DNA from: Sanderia malayensis
Lineage: Eukaryota; Cnidaria; Scyphozoa; Semaeostomeae; Pelagiidae
NCBI GenBank assembly: GCA_013076295.1
Contig: RQOL01000374.1
Location: 1,054,001 to 1,118,000 of the forward strand
Direction of reading: 5' to 3'
DNA: 64,000 nt
Position numbers and translations under genes: made by a program. Under the pieces are notes generated by a model. That model searched no databases. It was not told where the DNA came from and saw only the letters and a list, made by a program, of their open reading frames with translations. Shown here piece after piece: positions 1 to 11,089 of the stretch; position 1 is the stretch's first letter; each line of letters starts with the position of its first letter.

Positions 1-1368
1 AGTGCTGGATTTGTGAAAGAGGTATTTGACGAGCTTAAGTATGAAAGCTCTAAGTACAGTCACCCATCTCAGACGTATGTGACACTGATGTTTGATGAAA
101 TGTCAGTCAAGGATGATTTGGTTTATGACAGAGTCACAGGAGAGCTGATAGGATTTGTTGATGTTGGAAAGAACATGGACCAGTTTATGAAAAAGGGATT
201 TAAAGCAGGCAACATGGTTGACAAAGTTGCCACACATGTCCTTGTTATTATGGTATGTGGATTAACCTCGCACATTAAGAGGGCGATCGCTTACTTTGCC
301 ACCCAAGGTTGCCCTGGCACTATCATTTTTTCTTTAGTTTGGAAGGCAATTGGTTACTTGGAAACATTTGTCAATCTCAAAGTTATTGCATTGGCCTCAG
401 ACAAAGCAAGTCCAAATCAATTCTTTTATCAGATGCATACAAATGAAGCTAATGAAATAGTCTATAAAGCTAAAAATCCCTTTGCAAAGGATGGGGAGAG
501 GTACATCTACTTTTTCTCAGATGCCCCTCATCTACTGAAAACACTCAGAAACAACCTTGCCAATTCTGGATCTGGGAAAAAAACAAAGTTTTTGTGGAAC
601 CAGAGCAATGATTTGTTGTGGAAGCATGTACAAGGTTGTTATGAAGAGGATGCCAAGTGTCAAATAAGGAAATTGCCAAAGCTAACAAATGAACACATAT
701 ATTTGAATAGTTATTCAGTTATGCGAGTTAACTTGGCAGCGCAAGTGATGAGCCATTCAGTTGCCAGCACAATGAAAGCATACAGTCCACAGGAATCATT
801 CGAGACTGCTAAATTCATAGCTTTGGTTGATTGTTTCTTCGACTGTATGAATAGCAGGTCCTTGAATGAGGCTGAGAGAAAGCGCAAGCCTTTTTTGGCA
901 CCATATAAAAGCCTCAATGATCCAAGATTCGAGTTTTTGGAGAATGATTTCCTTGGCTATGTGGAAAATTGGAAAACATCTGTTGAAGAAAGAGAAGGTG
1001 ACTTTTCAGATTCAGAGAGAGCTAAGATGTTCTTATCACAACAAACATATAATGGTATTAAAGTCACAGTTCGCTCATTAGTTGAATGCACAAAGTATTT
1101 ATTACAGAATGGACTGCAGTATGTCCTAAGTAGCAAATTTAACCAAGACCCTTTGGAGCAGCATTTTGGGCGTCACAGGATGCTGGCAAGAAGATCAACT
1201 AATCCTACAGTTCAAGCATATGGCTACCAAGAAAGAAAGTTGAGTTTGCAAAGGTCATTGGCATTAACCATGACTCCCAGAGGAAATGTTAGAGGGCTGA
1301 AAAGGAGAGCTGAAGGGATAAAATTTCCACAAGTCCACTCAAGAGGAAGAAAAAAGAGGCCAAAATAG
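1..1368 (+). CDS. P-element (THAP9-like) transposase, 5' end outside window
   Basis: The frame is open from base 1 to a TAG at 1366-1368, so about 455 residues are visible and the N-terminal part, where a THAP zinc finger would lie, is outside the window. The motif LMFDEMSVKDDLVYD followed by TGELIGFVDVG is the hallmark start of the P-element/THAP9 RNase H-like catalytic domain. SDKASPNQ matches the second acidic site, and DPLEQHFGRHR matches the conserved C-terminal glutamate region. The three catalytic-type acidic positions therefore look intact. No stop or frameshift is visible. A basic tail (RGRKKRPK) ends the protein. Another gene converges on it from the opposite strand, its stop 202 bp away. 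Known for the family: cut-and-paste transposase, nuclear. Confidence 0.88.
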   Translation, partial: SAGFVKEVFDELKYESSKYSHPSQTYVTLMFDEMSVKDDLVYDRVTGELIGFVDVGKNMDQFMKKGFKAGNMVDKVATHVLVIMVCGLTSHIKRAIAYFATQGCPGTIIFSLVWKAIGYLETFVNLKVIALASDKASPNQFFYQMHTNEANEIVYKAKNPFAKDGERYIYFFSDAPHLLKTLRNNLANSGSGKKTKFLWNQSNDLLWKHVQGCYEEDAKCQIRKLPKLTNEHIYLNSYSVMRVNLAAQVMSHSVASTMKAYSPQESFETAKFIALVDCFFDCMNSRSLNEAERKRKPFLAPYKSLNDPRFEFLENDFLGYVENWKTSVEEREGDFSDSERAKMFLSQQTYNGIKVTVRSLVECTKYLLQNGLQYVLSSKFNQDPLEQHFGRHRMLARRSTNPTVQAYGYQERKLSLQRSLALTMTPRGNVRGLKRRAEGIKFPQVHSRGRKKRPK

Positions 1369-1570
1369 AAAACATTGACTAATTATAAGTTGCCCAAATT
1401 TTTAAATTATTTTGTTGAGATTATTGCCTTCAAATTTTGCCCATATTTTGAGGATTTAGAAGATAATTAGGGCTGTTATGCCCTATATACACCCTCATAA
1501 AGCTACAACTTGTCAAATTAATTTCCAAATTAGAAGTAAAAATCAGAATGTTAAAGTTTAAAAAAATGTG

Positions 1571-3078
1571 TTAAGTGTCTTTTTCATTGTGCTTTGATTC
1601 CAGTTCTTTGCGAATGCCTTTCTTTTTTCTTGAGGATTTTGTTTCTTTGTGGTATTTCTCTGCCAGCTGTCTTGCATGATTATGGCAGCGAATCTTGATG
1701 TATAGAGAAATGCAACTTTCAAGCACATGAATTGTATGCTTCTCAATCAAATTTCCATCCTCTTGAATAGCAGCAAAATACTTTGGCATGATATCACTTC
1801 TTGAAATGCACTCTTCAAGTATTGATTTTGAATCAATGACAGAAGTCTCTTCCGAGACAATGCTGCGAAAAACTGATTCAACTGTGATGAAAATTTCACA
1901 TACTGCTTGTTTGGGGTACTTGAGCCCACCTCTTGTGAGGCTGCCAATTAATTTTGTATTTTAGATCTTCATTTCCTCAGTCTTTATCAGCATGCCAAGT
2001 CGATTAATGTCTGCGCATATTTTATCCCTTGCAGTTGTGCTTTTGATTTTTCGCAACAGATTGTAAAATTGCTTTGTAAGCTTGTTGATTACAAAACCAG
2101 ATACATAAACAACAACATCCTTTTCATTTTCAGTTAATGTCGCAATCTCTTTTGTTTTTGTGACTTGTTTCCTGGAAAATGTTTCTGCAAAGACATGCAT
2201 GAAGTGTAGAATGAACCATGAAATAAAATCTGGTGTTGATCCATGAAGTTGTTTTGCTAAAGATTGCACCATGTTTTTATTATTGGCCACTAGTTGAAAT
2301 TGTTTCATGCATTCCTCAAAATTAGCATAAACTAGCTTTCCCTTGAACACTTGCTCCAAACTTGGAATAAGGCAACTTAAATCTAAATTGGTTAAAATTT
2401 TCAGTTCATCCAAATGTGAGCCATAAATCTCATTTAGCATCGCATCATCTTTCATTACTTGCAGTGTTTTGAAACCGAGATTTTCCAAAGTACCAACATC
2501 AAGGTCTACGACAAATTTTTTTCCTTTTGATTTAGAGCTCGTTGTTTTTGCCCTCTTCTTTTTTGTAGTCAAGTCATCTTCTTGAACTATTGTAGAGATT
2601 TGTTGCTCGTCACAATAACGAATAACTATTTCCTGGGGAAGAAACACAGACATATTTAGGAATGTTTTAGATTTTCCAAAGTACGAACATCAAGGTGTAC
2701 GACAAATTTTTTTCCTTTTGATTTAGAGCTCGTTGTTTTTGCCCTCTTCTTTTTTGTAGTCAAGTCATCTTCTTGAACTATTGTAGAGATTTGTTGCTCG
2801 TCACAATAACGAATAACTATTTCCTGGGGAAGAAACACAGACATATTTAGGAATGTTTTATTTGCAATAGTTTACAATTTACTCGACAAACTAAATAGGC
2901 CAGCTAGTCAAGAAAGTTTGGCGTGTCCGTAAGGAGAATGAAAGCAACTGACTTGGAGATAAAAATAGAGATGCATCATTAAATAGCAACAGAATTTATT
3001 TAGTTCGACTCACCTCCACAAATTCATCAACTGGAAAATCATCCAAATTCAAGTCAACACCGAAACTGTTCTTCATTT
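1571..3078 (-). pseudogene. Convergent partner gene of the P-like element, two exons, one nonsense codon
   Basis: Exon 1 is 3078 to about 3016 (MKNSFGVDLNLDDFPVDEFVE) and ends at a GTGAGT donor. An acceptor (tttcttccccag) at 2824-2825, and a duplicated copy 191 bp downstream at 2633-2634, open the second exon in matching phase 0. The exon continues to 1571 with one in-frame TAA at 1961-1963; both sides of the stop are in the same frame. Visible landmarks are a lysine-rich stretch (KKKRAKTTSSKSKGKK), VVVYVSGFVINKL and TRGGLKYPKQ, which resemble C-terminal pieces often seen in P/hAT-type transposon proteins. An apparent methionine start (MSVFLPQ) is the polypyrimidine tract read through. Function is unknown. 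Tail-to-tail placement against the transposase suggests it belongs to the same element (inference). Confidence 0.55.
2479..2860. repeat. 191-bp tandem duplication containing an intron/exon junction
   Basis: Bases 2479-2669 and 2670-2860 are a direct tandem duplicate with period 191 bp and only about two mismatches seen by eye. The unit carries the end of the intron, its 3' splice site and the first part of exon 2 of the minus-strand gene, so there are two acceptor sites (about 2633 and 2824). Splicing to the outer one runs into a stop soon after LDVRTLENL. Splicing to the inner one enters the long frame. Confidence 0.9.
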
Positions 3079-3365
3079 TCTGCTAGCTTCAGTTTAACCG
3101 GAAACAAGGCTTGCACTAGCAAAGTCGAGACAATTGCAACGCGACGCAGGGGGTATCTAGACAAAAGCGTGCTATTGTTCGCAACATCAGTTTCCAATCC
3201 AGTCCTCCTTTCTATTATCTTTGCTGAAACTAATGCATGCTTAACCTTAGAGGTGAAAGGATTCTTGTTTTATTGCAATTTCAAATGTTTGAATGGCTGG
3301 GTCTACGTTTTTAGGGGTGAATGAACTATTTCGTTTTCTAATATGTTTTTGTCGAAATATGATGA

Positions 3366-3385
3366 GCGGGGACAGAAGTCCCCGC
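3366..3385. repeat. Perfect 8-bp hairpin GCGGGGAC-AGAA-GTCCCCGC
   Basis: An exact 8-bp stem with an AGAA tetraloop lies about 290 bp upstream of the minus-strand partner gene of the P-like element. It could be the outer end of that element (the other end would be outside the window) or an unrelated palindrome. No function can be shown. Confidence 0.5.
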
Positions 3386-3399
3386 CCTACAAAGATACT

Positions 3400-3635
3400 A
3401 TACATAAAATACCTGCTATAAAAACATACTATACATACAATACCTACTATACCTAATAAAAGAACGTGCTATACATACTATACAAACATACTATACCTAC
3501 TGTAAAACATACTATACAAACATACTATACCTACTATACAAACATGCTATACCTACCATACAAACATAAATACCATACATACATAGACAAACATACCCTA
3601 CATAAATACATATGTACCCTACAATACATACTGTG
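3400..3635. repeat. ACTATACATAC-type simple repeat
   Basis: Degenerate tandem repetition of actatac/ataccta words over about 230 bp. Reading frames crossing it are low-complexity Tyr/Thr/Leu strings and are not treated as genes. The following 3640-3960 is unique sequence with nothing recognised in it. Confidence 0.8.
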
Positions 3636-4047
3636 CCGTAACACTTCTAAAACACGTGAAGGTGGGAGGTTGAATCTCCTCCCTGGCAAGGGTCTGTCCT
3701 GGGCACACCCTGGGTCCCTGAAAACCCTTTCTGCAATTGATAATTTCAGTGTAAAGTTTGCAGAAAAAGAGTTGCCACAAGAAAATCAATCCATCCTCAA
3801 AAATTCCAAATCCATCCCCATAAAAAATAATATCAATACGTAGCTCAGGATACCGCGAACACGTTGCAAATAGTCTCATCTCTTAAATTATTAATACTGA
3901 ATATCTTAGAGACAATTCAGAGGAAGCGGTTTTGATGCGATTTCAGAGCAGTGCAAAAAGCAAAACCTTTGAACACATTATATATGAAAGTATTATATAT
4001 ATATATGAATATATATAGATAAATATTATACATTATCTATATACTAG

Positions 4048-4755
4048 CCAGGGGCGCTCGCGTTTACTCGCTTCCCGGAGGGGGGCAAGTGAAAAAAACT
4101 TAATGTGGTTGGCGCACTTTGTGTGCTGCACTCACTGCCGCTCATACCTCTTTGAACCCCACGTACAATGGGATAGCTCGCTCCGCTCGCCTGTGGTTGG
4201 CGCACTTCGTGCGCTGCATTCGCTGACACTCATGCCCCTTTCAACCCCACATACAATGGGTTAGCTCGCTACGCTCGCTGGATAACCCGTTATCATAATT
4301 TGTTGATTAAAACTTTGGGCTTGTTTACATTAGGCCTCCCACGTGGGTCGGGCAAAAAGAGCCAATCAACTTGCAGCAAACAGCGAAACGCGTCACGTGA
4401 ACAGCGAACGCTTTGTACAAATTTGGAGTTCGCGATGCGAATTTGGAAGTTTCGCCACCATAAACCGTAGTTTTTTCGTGATAGCACAATTAGCACAATA
4501 ATTAATGGAATAACTCAAAAATTCGGGAGAAAATCGAAAAACAAAATCCATTACCCTGGTTAAATTAATAAACTAAACATTTAGTGTGAATTTCATTGCC
4601 ATATACGCACATACAAAAAGGCCTTTGTGATTACACGGTTCGCCGTTTCGGCCCATTGTTTTCGGGCGTTCTATTGTTTCGGGTCGAATCCATTGTTTTT
4701 GGCAAGGAAAGTGCGTCGTCACGTGACTCCGCAGAATATATATATTAGATATATA
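4048..4755. repeat. Dispersed repeat, copy A (second copy near 61.9-62.56 kb)
   Basis: It contains two tandem units of about 88 bp (around 4103-4280) with the words tggttggcgcacttcgtg, ctcatgcc..tttcaacccc and acaatgggtTAGCTCGCT. A unique body follows (ttatcataatttgttgatta, aggcctcccacgtgggtcgg, aaacgcgtcacgtgaacagc), then a 3' part with gccgtttcggcccattgttt, ending in gaatatatatattagatat. The same order of blocks recurs at 61905-62557. The tandem head and defined tail fit a non-autonomous element, perhaps Helitron-like, but no coding sequence or clear terminal signature settles this. Confidence 0.75.
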
Positions 4756-5035
4756 TATATATATGCCCGAAGAAGAAAAGATTCAAAAGACTAGACTCTT
4801 CATCTCGACAAGCCTCTTTTGTGGTTTCCCACTCATCAGGAGATGTACAAATAAATATATTCCTATTTCCATCATTTATATGCTAGGGGTAATTAAGAGA
4901 ATATAAGAAGATGTGAGGGAGAGTTAATTTACAATTTATGTTCTATTGTTCCTTAAATCAAAAGAGTTCGGTTCTATTCTCCAAGCTGCGATGTTATTCA
5001 GATTGTTTGATTCCTGGGGGTTAAGTTGTTAGTGG

Positions 5036-5374
5036 CTATGTGTTAACTAGAAGTGCTTTGTTTCGGTGGCAGCAGGCAGACACGAGTTCGTTTCTTTTGT
5101 TTAGGGTGGCTAAGTGGGGTTCGCATATTATAAAAAATTTTTCTTTGATACATAGGTTACATCTTTTACTGGGTTTGTTATAGGCTGGGCTTGTTGAACA
5201 GATTTTCCATGAATTGGTATAGTCAATGTTTTCATCCTTGAGTTTCCAGATGTATTTACTAAGTTCCGTTGAGTGTCTATGTTTCTTGTGTCGAAAAGAT
5301 GATGTATGGCTTCTGTACCTGGTCTTGAACTCGTTTTCTGTTAGTCCGACGTATGTTTCTGTGTTGTTGTTGTC
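5036..5374 (-). pseudogene. Penelope-like element, GIY-YIG endonuclease fragment (inverted)
   Basis: About 112 codons are open on the minus strand to a TAG at 5036-5038. The order of motifs is that of the C-terminal GIY-YIG endonuclease of Penelope-like elements: TETYVGLTENEFKTRY, then STELSKYIWKLKD, a Cys pair in CNLC, and LNKRNELVSACRHRNK. The N-terminal boundary lies in an AT-rich simple repeat. It is the domain missing from the reverse transcriptase fragment on the opposite strand just to the right, so the two are probably rearranged halves of one element. Confidence 0.85.
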
Positions 5375-5499
5375 TTTATATATCTATTATATATGTCTTT
5401 AAATATATATATTTACATTATATACGAAGTCTGTATATCGGTTACCCCTGAGAGTGCCCAATACATTTAAGTAGAGCTAGATATACGTGGAAGAGAAAA

Positions 5500-6560
5500 G
5501 AGTCAATAGACCCCACAAGGTCCGAAATAGGCAGAATTAGTAAAGAAATCCTTGACAGAGTTACAGTAACATCAGAAAAGCAACCAAGTTTGACCAATTG
5601 AAAAGTACGTCAGCAGTAATCAAATGGTTCAAAAACGTCAAAAATAAGAAACATCACAACTTCATCAGCTTTGACGTCGTGAAATTCTACCCATCCATCA
5701 GCCAAGATCTTCTCAACAAAGCCCTTAACTTCACGTCATCTTAAGACAAGGAGGACGAGGAGGAGGACGAAAAAGATGTCATCATACACGCCAAAAAATC
5801 CATCCTAGTACACGACAAGCAGCCATGGCAAAAGAAAGGGGACACAACATTTCACGTTACTATGGGGAGTTATGACGGTGCCGACACATGTAAGCTGGTT
5901 GGAAGCTTCCTCCTTTCCCAACTACAGCACCTGGACATAAACGTAGGACTATACCGCAACAATGGACTCGCAATTACACACGCAACACCAAGACACACAG
6001 AAAACATCAAGAAACAGATTTGCAGCATTTTCCACAACAACTACGCATCACAATCGAAGCCAACAAAGACACCATCAATTCCCTTGACGTCACCCTCAAC
6101 CTACAAAACAGCACTTACCAACCCTTCAAAAAACCCGACTCCACACTTCAATACGTCCACCACAATAGCAACCACCCACCAATTATCGGCACCAGCATCT
6201 GCCACAAATTCCTTAACTTGATAGATCAGCACTTCCCTATAAACCAGCCACTCCAAAAAACCTTCAATCGAAACAGCATCAAAATTAGTTACAGCTGCAT
6301 GAACAACACCAAACAAGTCATCATCAACCCCAACAAGCGCATCATCAACTCACATCAGCTGAACAACATCATGACCATCAACAACTCCATCACTCACAAC
6401 AACAACATCAACAACTCAATCAGCTCTAATGAAAATAAGACATGGAACTGCCGACGCAAGGATACATGCCCACCCAACGGAAACTGTCTACAAAAATCCG
6501 TCATCTACCAAGCCACCGTCATCATACGTCGGCATCATACCGGCATCATACGTCGGACTT
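5500..6560 (+). pseudogene. Penelope-like element reverse transcriptase, frameshifted and catalytically dead
   Basis: Recognisable blocks in order: KFDQLKSTSAVIKWFKNV, SFDVVKFYPSIS (RT motif A with its Asp), an acidic DEEEDE insert, VTMGSYDGADTCKLVGSFLL, then GLYRNNGLAI where the family has two aspartates, and a C-terminal linker with WNCRRKDTCPPNGNCLQKS. Coding changes frame near 5570, after 5735 (stop TAA) and near 6040. Both active-site aspartates of the YxDD-type motif are asparagine codons (aac aat), which are G-to-A changes from Asp codons. The frame breaks off at about 6555 in the word catacgtcggact, the same word that begins the inverted GIY-YIG fragment. Confidence 0.85.
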
Positions 6561-7080
6561 CGAATCCGTTTCTTCTTGTGTGGAGTGTAAAGATTCAATT
6601 TCTGCTGTTGTCACTTTCCTCCCATCCTCAGATGTTAAGAGATATGCCTTTCTGTTCCAAATCATGATGAACTTTCTGTTCAGTAGCTTTCTTGCAACAA
6701 GATCGTTGGTCCATACTTTCAGAATGATTTCAATAAATTGTTGCTTGTTTTCTTCAGTTGTAAGGAATTTTTTCAAATCAGCTGGGCTCTTTGTGTTTTC
6801 TCCCTTGATAATGAGCTTTGCTGAAGTTCCTTTTCTGGCTCTTTCCTAGATTTCACTGAGTATGGAAGGTACATATCTGTACCTTCCGAACTCTTGCTCA
6901 GCATCTTTGATGAGTTAGTGAAAACCTTGCCTTGTCTGACTTCAGTAACATGCCTTCTGATGTCCCAATGCCGTAAGGAATAGGCGTCAGAGGGTACATT
7001 ATGATTTCTTTATGCTTATTTTCTCTCTTTGACTTTGAGAATGAACCAAGAGCTTGAAAGAAATATTTCCTTGCTGCTTA
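6550..7080 (-). pseudogene. Fragment of the large transposon protein seen intact-length at 35-39 kb
   Basis: Minus-strand peptides EIIMYPLTPIPYGIGTSEG, then after frame changes ENKQQFIEIILKVW and VTTAEIESLHSTQEETDSK, match in order the segments EYPLTSVSLS, ENKTRMIELIRDVL and VHQIPDLHTSQEEADTK of the broken gene at 35170-39407. At least two frameshifts occur. It is a decayed piece of a second family member covering the region before the C-terminal nuclease-like domain. Confidence 0.6.
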
Positions 7081-7149
7081 TATTCGATTACCTTGCTCTT
7101 TGATGTCAATACCTTGGATTTTTTGTTTTTTTACCAAACGTTTTAAGAT

Positions 7150-7765
7150 TCATTCTCTTCACTGGTTCAAAAAAGTCCTGACTCTTTTCAAGCCTATCAG
7201 TTATAAACAATTCAAAGTTGAAGTCTACGATTATGTTTTGGATTACATCATCAACGACTTGAAAACAAGATTCAATGACACAACAGTTGGTGTTTTGAAA
7301 TCACTGAGATGTCTTCTACATTCTACTATCACTGAAGGCGTGAAAAACAACGACAATGCATCAGCAGAATCCTCTGGAGATTTAAAAGTCCTTGTTGACT
7401 TTTATGCAAAAGATCTAGCAACGTTAAAAATTGTACAACATGAATACTGTAATCTCTGTATCCTGTTGAATAACTGGGACTTTTGTGAACGAGAAGCTGT
7501 GCCATGAGACCACGAAAATTTACTCATGTTTCTGCAAAGATTTGATCTTAAAGGACAAATGGGGAACATTTTCAAATTGCTAGAAATAGCCTTGACTCTT
7601 CCAGTATCGTCAGCTTACAACGAACGAGCTTTCAGCTGCTTAAAGAGAGTGAAGATGTATCTCCGAAGTACATTGAATGAAAGGTGTCTTTCAAACTTGG
7701 TGTGTATCTGGCAACCTGGCAAATTAGATATATCTGCAATGTTGAAGAAAACAGACCTTGTCTAA
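7150..7765 (+). pseudogene. hAT-family transposase C-terminal fragment
   Basis: The segment KLLEIALTLPVSSAYNERAF, followed by SCLKRVKMYLRSTLNERCLSNL, is the hAT dimerisation domain (S..ER.FS..K..K..LR..L...RL..L) as in ZMYM1-like hAT proteins. One in-frame TGA at 7505-7507 splits the otherwise continuous frame, and the N-terminal zinc finger and DDE core are absent. It is a truncated remnant. Confidence 0.75.
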
Positions 7766-7769
7766 CAAG

Positions 7770-8410
7770 GGCAAAGACATATAATGTACAAACATTATAA
7801 AGCATTAATTCTGATTGCTATGGTAATAATAGTGACTTTCTCAGCTGATTGGATTTTCAAATCCTCTACCTAGGTTGATAAATTCACAAACTATAATATA
7901 TAGAGGGAAAGGGTCATGGCATGTGGTTAAAATTCAGGCTACATAGCCCAAATTACAAATGTCACTCTCTGTGAACTGGATGGTTTTGTGAAATGCCTCA
8001 GGCATCTCAAATCGATTGGGAAAGTTGTAATACTGCTATTTTTTGGTTAGTTTTTGTTCATTCATTCGTATGATTTGTCATTTGTCACAGGCCATGCCTT
8101 GTATTATCGGAACGGTTCATATTTCTGTAATCCTGTATTTTAATACTTGTATCAATGCACACCCATAATTCGGTTCTATACAAAGGTATTCAGGTTTTAC
8201 TTTTACTTCCCTCGCCGGACGTAATTACTCCCTATTGACATATGTAGTTTCATTATTCTTTGTATCTGTCGTCACGTTACTTAGTAGTTAAATGTAGCGT
8301 TTTAGTTTTAATTAATCAGTTTTTAGACTCGCCTGGATAGGTGAGCATCAGAAGGAGAAGCATACCTTTCAGGAGCGAGATGCTTGAGAAAGATCTTGTT
8401 GCCTTAGTTT
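7770..8410. other. No gene recognised
   Basis: AT-rich sequence with no open frame of note and no repeat I recognise. Confidence 0.5.
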
Positions 8411-8414
8411 TTAG

Positions 8415-8498
8415 TTGCTGTTATATACTTGGTTCTTGAGGAAGGCCAAGGTTGGTTGCTGTGTTATATACTTGGTTCTTGAGAAAGGCCGAGGTCGG
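8415..8498. repeat. Two tandem units of about 42 bp
   Basis: The unit ttgctg(tg)ttatatacttggttcttgag(g/a)aaggcc(a/g)aggt(t/c)gg occurs twice in a row at 8415-8455 and 8456-8498, followed by a third start (ttgctgttta). It may lie inside an unrecognised LTR; 8500-9400 holds no coding sequence I can support. Confidence 0.75.
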
Positions 8499-9419
8499 TT
8501 GCTGTTTATGATATAGGTTTCAGAAAACTATATCCGTTGTGTGTCGATTGTCGTTTAAAGTATTAATGTATGCTGAAAAGAAGCTCTGCCACGTGTATGA
8601 AAAGAAAGGAAGAACATAACATGTGTTCGCAATCCAATCAATATTGGTAGAAGAGCCTTAGACCTCGGAATCCAGATTACAAAGTATGACTGTGGAGGTA
8701 AACACCCTCTAGCCGCACCAATAAAGGGGTTGACTTGGTTTTGATATTTCAACAGTGAATCTGATTTGGTCAGCACCAAGTAATGCCTCTCCATTAGGCA
8801 CACTAGCCAGCAGTAATATGGAATGCCCATGAGGACTGAAAAAGATCTAGGTGACTAAATAAAGATGCATGGAAAATCTTTAACACCTGAATGTTATAAT
8901 AAGAAGCAAATGTGCAGTTCTGGCACAAGGACATTCTGTGTTTTGGGGTAAAATCAATGAAACATTTATCTCACCACTTTTAGCCCCCTTCTAATCTCTA
9001 ATAGCTAAAAAACTGTACCTGTCTATATTTAAAAGCTAAATGGTGGGTGTCTAAATTTGTCTAGCAAAAAAGTCAGTGTTTTGGGGTAATATTTTCAACA
9101 GTTTTTGGGGGAGGGAAATAACCCTACAAGTGCAATGCTATTATTCATTTTCTTTTACAACCGATTAGCTCTGAGCTATTATAGTTTTGCTATTTTCATT
9201 CTTAAAATATTCGAAGAGAAACTTATACCCTGCTGAGGGGCTGTGATCCTGTTAAAGGAAATATCCAAATGGGCAACGATGGATTCAATGTTGGTGGATG
9301 AATCCGAACAGCTCAACAACTCCATGTTTTCATACAGATCCTCATTTTCTATCATAGCATCATCTGCACATGACTCCATTCTATTAGTTGAGCTGAAACC
9401 GGTTAGGGTCATTGCACAC

Positions 9420-9588
9420 AGCTAGAGCGCAGCTGAGAGAAACACACCTTTAACCATAGCATGTTCATTGAAAGAAATATTCTGATGTAAGTCTGAAAAT
9501 TTATTCTACATAATCATGTGGTCAAACAATCATCGTATTACTAAATATATAATGACAAGAGTCATGTATCAGAGCACACATGTCAACA
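9420..9588 (-). mobile_element. Probable 3' LTR of the Copia fragment (outer edge undefined)
   Basis: It starts at 9588 as TGTTGACATGTGTG directly after the polypurine tract, as expected for a Copia 3' LTR. The distal end cannot be fixed because no second LTR copy is in the window. Confidence 0.5.
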
Positions 9589-10600
9589 CCCTCACTTTGT
9601 CTGATACTACGGAAATAAAACTTACTTTCCCATGATAAAAGGTCTAAATTGATCTAGCTTTACTTTAGTGGCTGATTTGTAAAAATATCACCCATATTAC
9701 CATCTGTTGGTACATACTGCGAAGTTACATTGTCAATTTGTATTTCTGATCTAATAAAATGGTATTTAATATCAATATGCTTAGATCTTTGATGATTAAC
9801 CGGATTTTTAGCTAAATTAATTGCTCCTTGATTTTCAACGTTAATGACAGTGTTTTTAATCTTGATACTTATATCATTGCATAATTGTTTTAAGAACTTT
9901 GCTTCTTGAACAGCATTACCAAAGAGATATATTCGGCTTCACAAGTAGATAGGGCTACTGTTTGCTGTTTACGACTTTCCCAAGAGATTAAGGGACCACT
10001 ATCTGTCAATTGGAAGTTATAGCCCGTTATGCTACGTCTGTCCCTCGCAGATGCACCCCAATCTGAATCACAAAGCCCTGTCAGTGGTAAGGTTACCTCT
10101 GACTTTTCAAAATTTAGGCCCGTTTCACATGAACCTTTTAAATATCTGAGCACATTCTTTGCTGCACTGAGATGTGACTGAGGACTCAGAAGGCTTCGCC
10201 ATGTTCTGTGAAATGTTTGTCCCAGGATAACAAATGTCGGGTCTGGTACCTGTCACAACATAGATCAAGCTCCCAACAATTGCTCTATATAATTGTGGGT
10301 CATCTAACACACGCGACTCGACTTCGTCACACTCCTTCTCTATTCCAGGGGTACACGGGGTAGGTTTTCGTTTACAGTCTGCCATATCAAACTTTGAGAG
10401 GATCTTATCTATATACTGTGTGCTGTCCATTCTAATGCAATCTTCATTACATTCAAAGTTGCTTCCTAGGAACTAACAAAGCTTGCCCAAGTCTTTCATT
10501 TTGAATCTTTCAGAAAGAGCTGTTTTTACGCTTTCTAACAGGATTCTATTGTATTTGAGTCTATCACTGATTGCGGTAAGATATCCCACGCTTTAATTGT
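9589..10600 (-). pseudogene. Ty1/Copia retrotransposon, RT C-terminus plus RNase H, frameshifted
   Basis: Minus-strand blocks in order are ISDRLKYNRILLESVKTALS, STQYIDKILSKFDMADCKRK, LYRAIVGSLIYVVTGTRPDI, then the RNase H region LRYLKGSCETGL, LCDSDWGASARDRRSITGY, SRKQQTVALSTCEAEY and NQGAINLAKNPVNHQRSKHI. These are the standard Copia pol C-terminal motifs. At least one frameshift lies near 10150-10180 and one internal stop near 10470. A purine tract (acaaagtgaggg) at 9600-9589 precedes an LTR start (TGTTGACATG, leftward from 9588). The 5' two thirds of the element are missing. Confidence 0.88.
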
Positions 10601-10741
10601 GCAGGGAAGTACGAAAAATTTCATGTCTATATCTGGACTTCCTGCAAGATGGCTTCATATATTTCTATATATAGTATCAGATGACTGGATAGAGGATAGT
10701 TTACACTATATCCAACAGCAAAAAGGAGAAATGCATAATTA

Positions 10742-11085
10742 GATACCAGTACGAAAAAGTACTGAGTCTCTGCAACAAGATTTTTCAAATATTGATACAT
10801 CATTGTTCACACCTATGCAAAAGAAATAATTGTTATGTCACAGCAACAACAGGCAAAGCTGCATATAACATTAATTGTGTTACAATACATTCATTGCTGA
10901 AACTCCCTACAAAAAGGCAAGAAAGCAAAAGCCCAACTGGGCAGTCCTTAACTTCCCTTCGAGAAAGGTTCAAGATTGTTAGATACATAATTATTGATAA
11001 ATATACTATGCTAGGTCAGAGAACACTAGCATGGGTCGATAAACGATGTTGTGAAGCGACTGGTAAATTGGATCATAGTCAATAG
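10742..11085 (+). pseudogene. Helitron-type Pif1 helicase fragment
   Basis: The frame contains YVTATTGKAAYNINCVTIHS and YIIIDKYTMLGQ, which correspond to the region just after Walker A and to the Walker B block (usually DEYSMLGQ) of Pif1-like helicases from Helitrons. The Walker A loop itself is not readable upstream, the Walker B glutamate is lysine, and the frame stops after ATGKLDHSQ. It is a short, inactive piece of a rolling-circle transposon helicase. Confidence 0.75.
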
Positions 11086-11089
11086 AAAT

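Noticed and set aside
2644..2653. MSVFLPQ as the real start of the minus-strand gene
   Set aside because: The codons are an intron polypyrimidine tract (tgtttcttccccag); exon 1 at 3078 joins in phase instead.
3466..3843. Plus-strand 125-residue frame
   Set aside because: Its first half is the TATAC simple repeat and the rest shows no motif.
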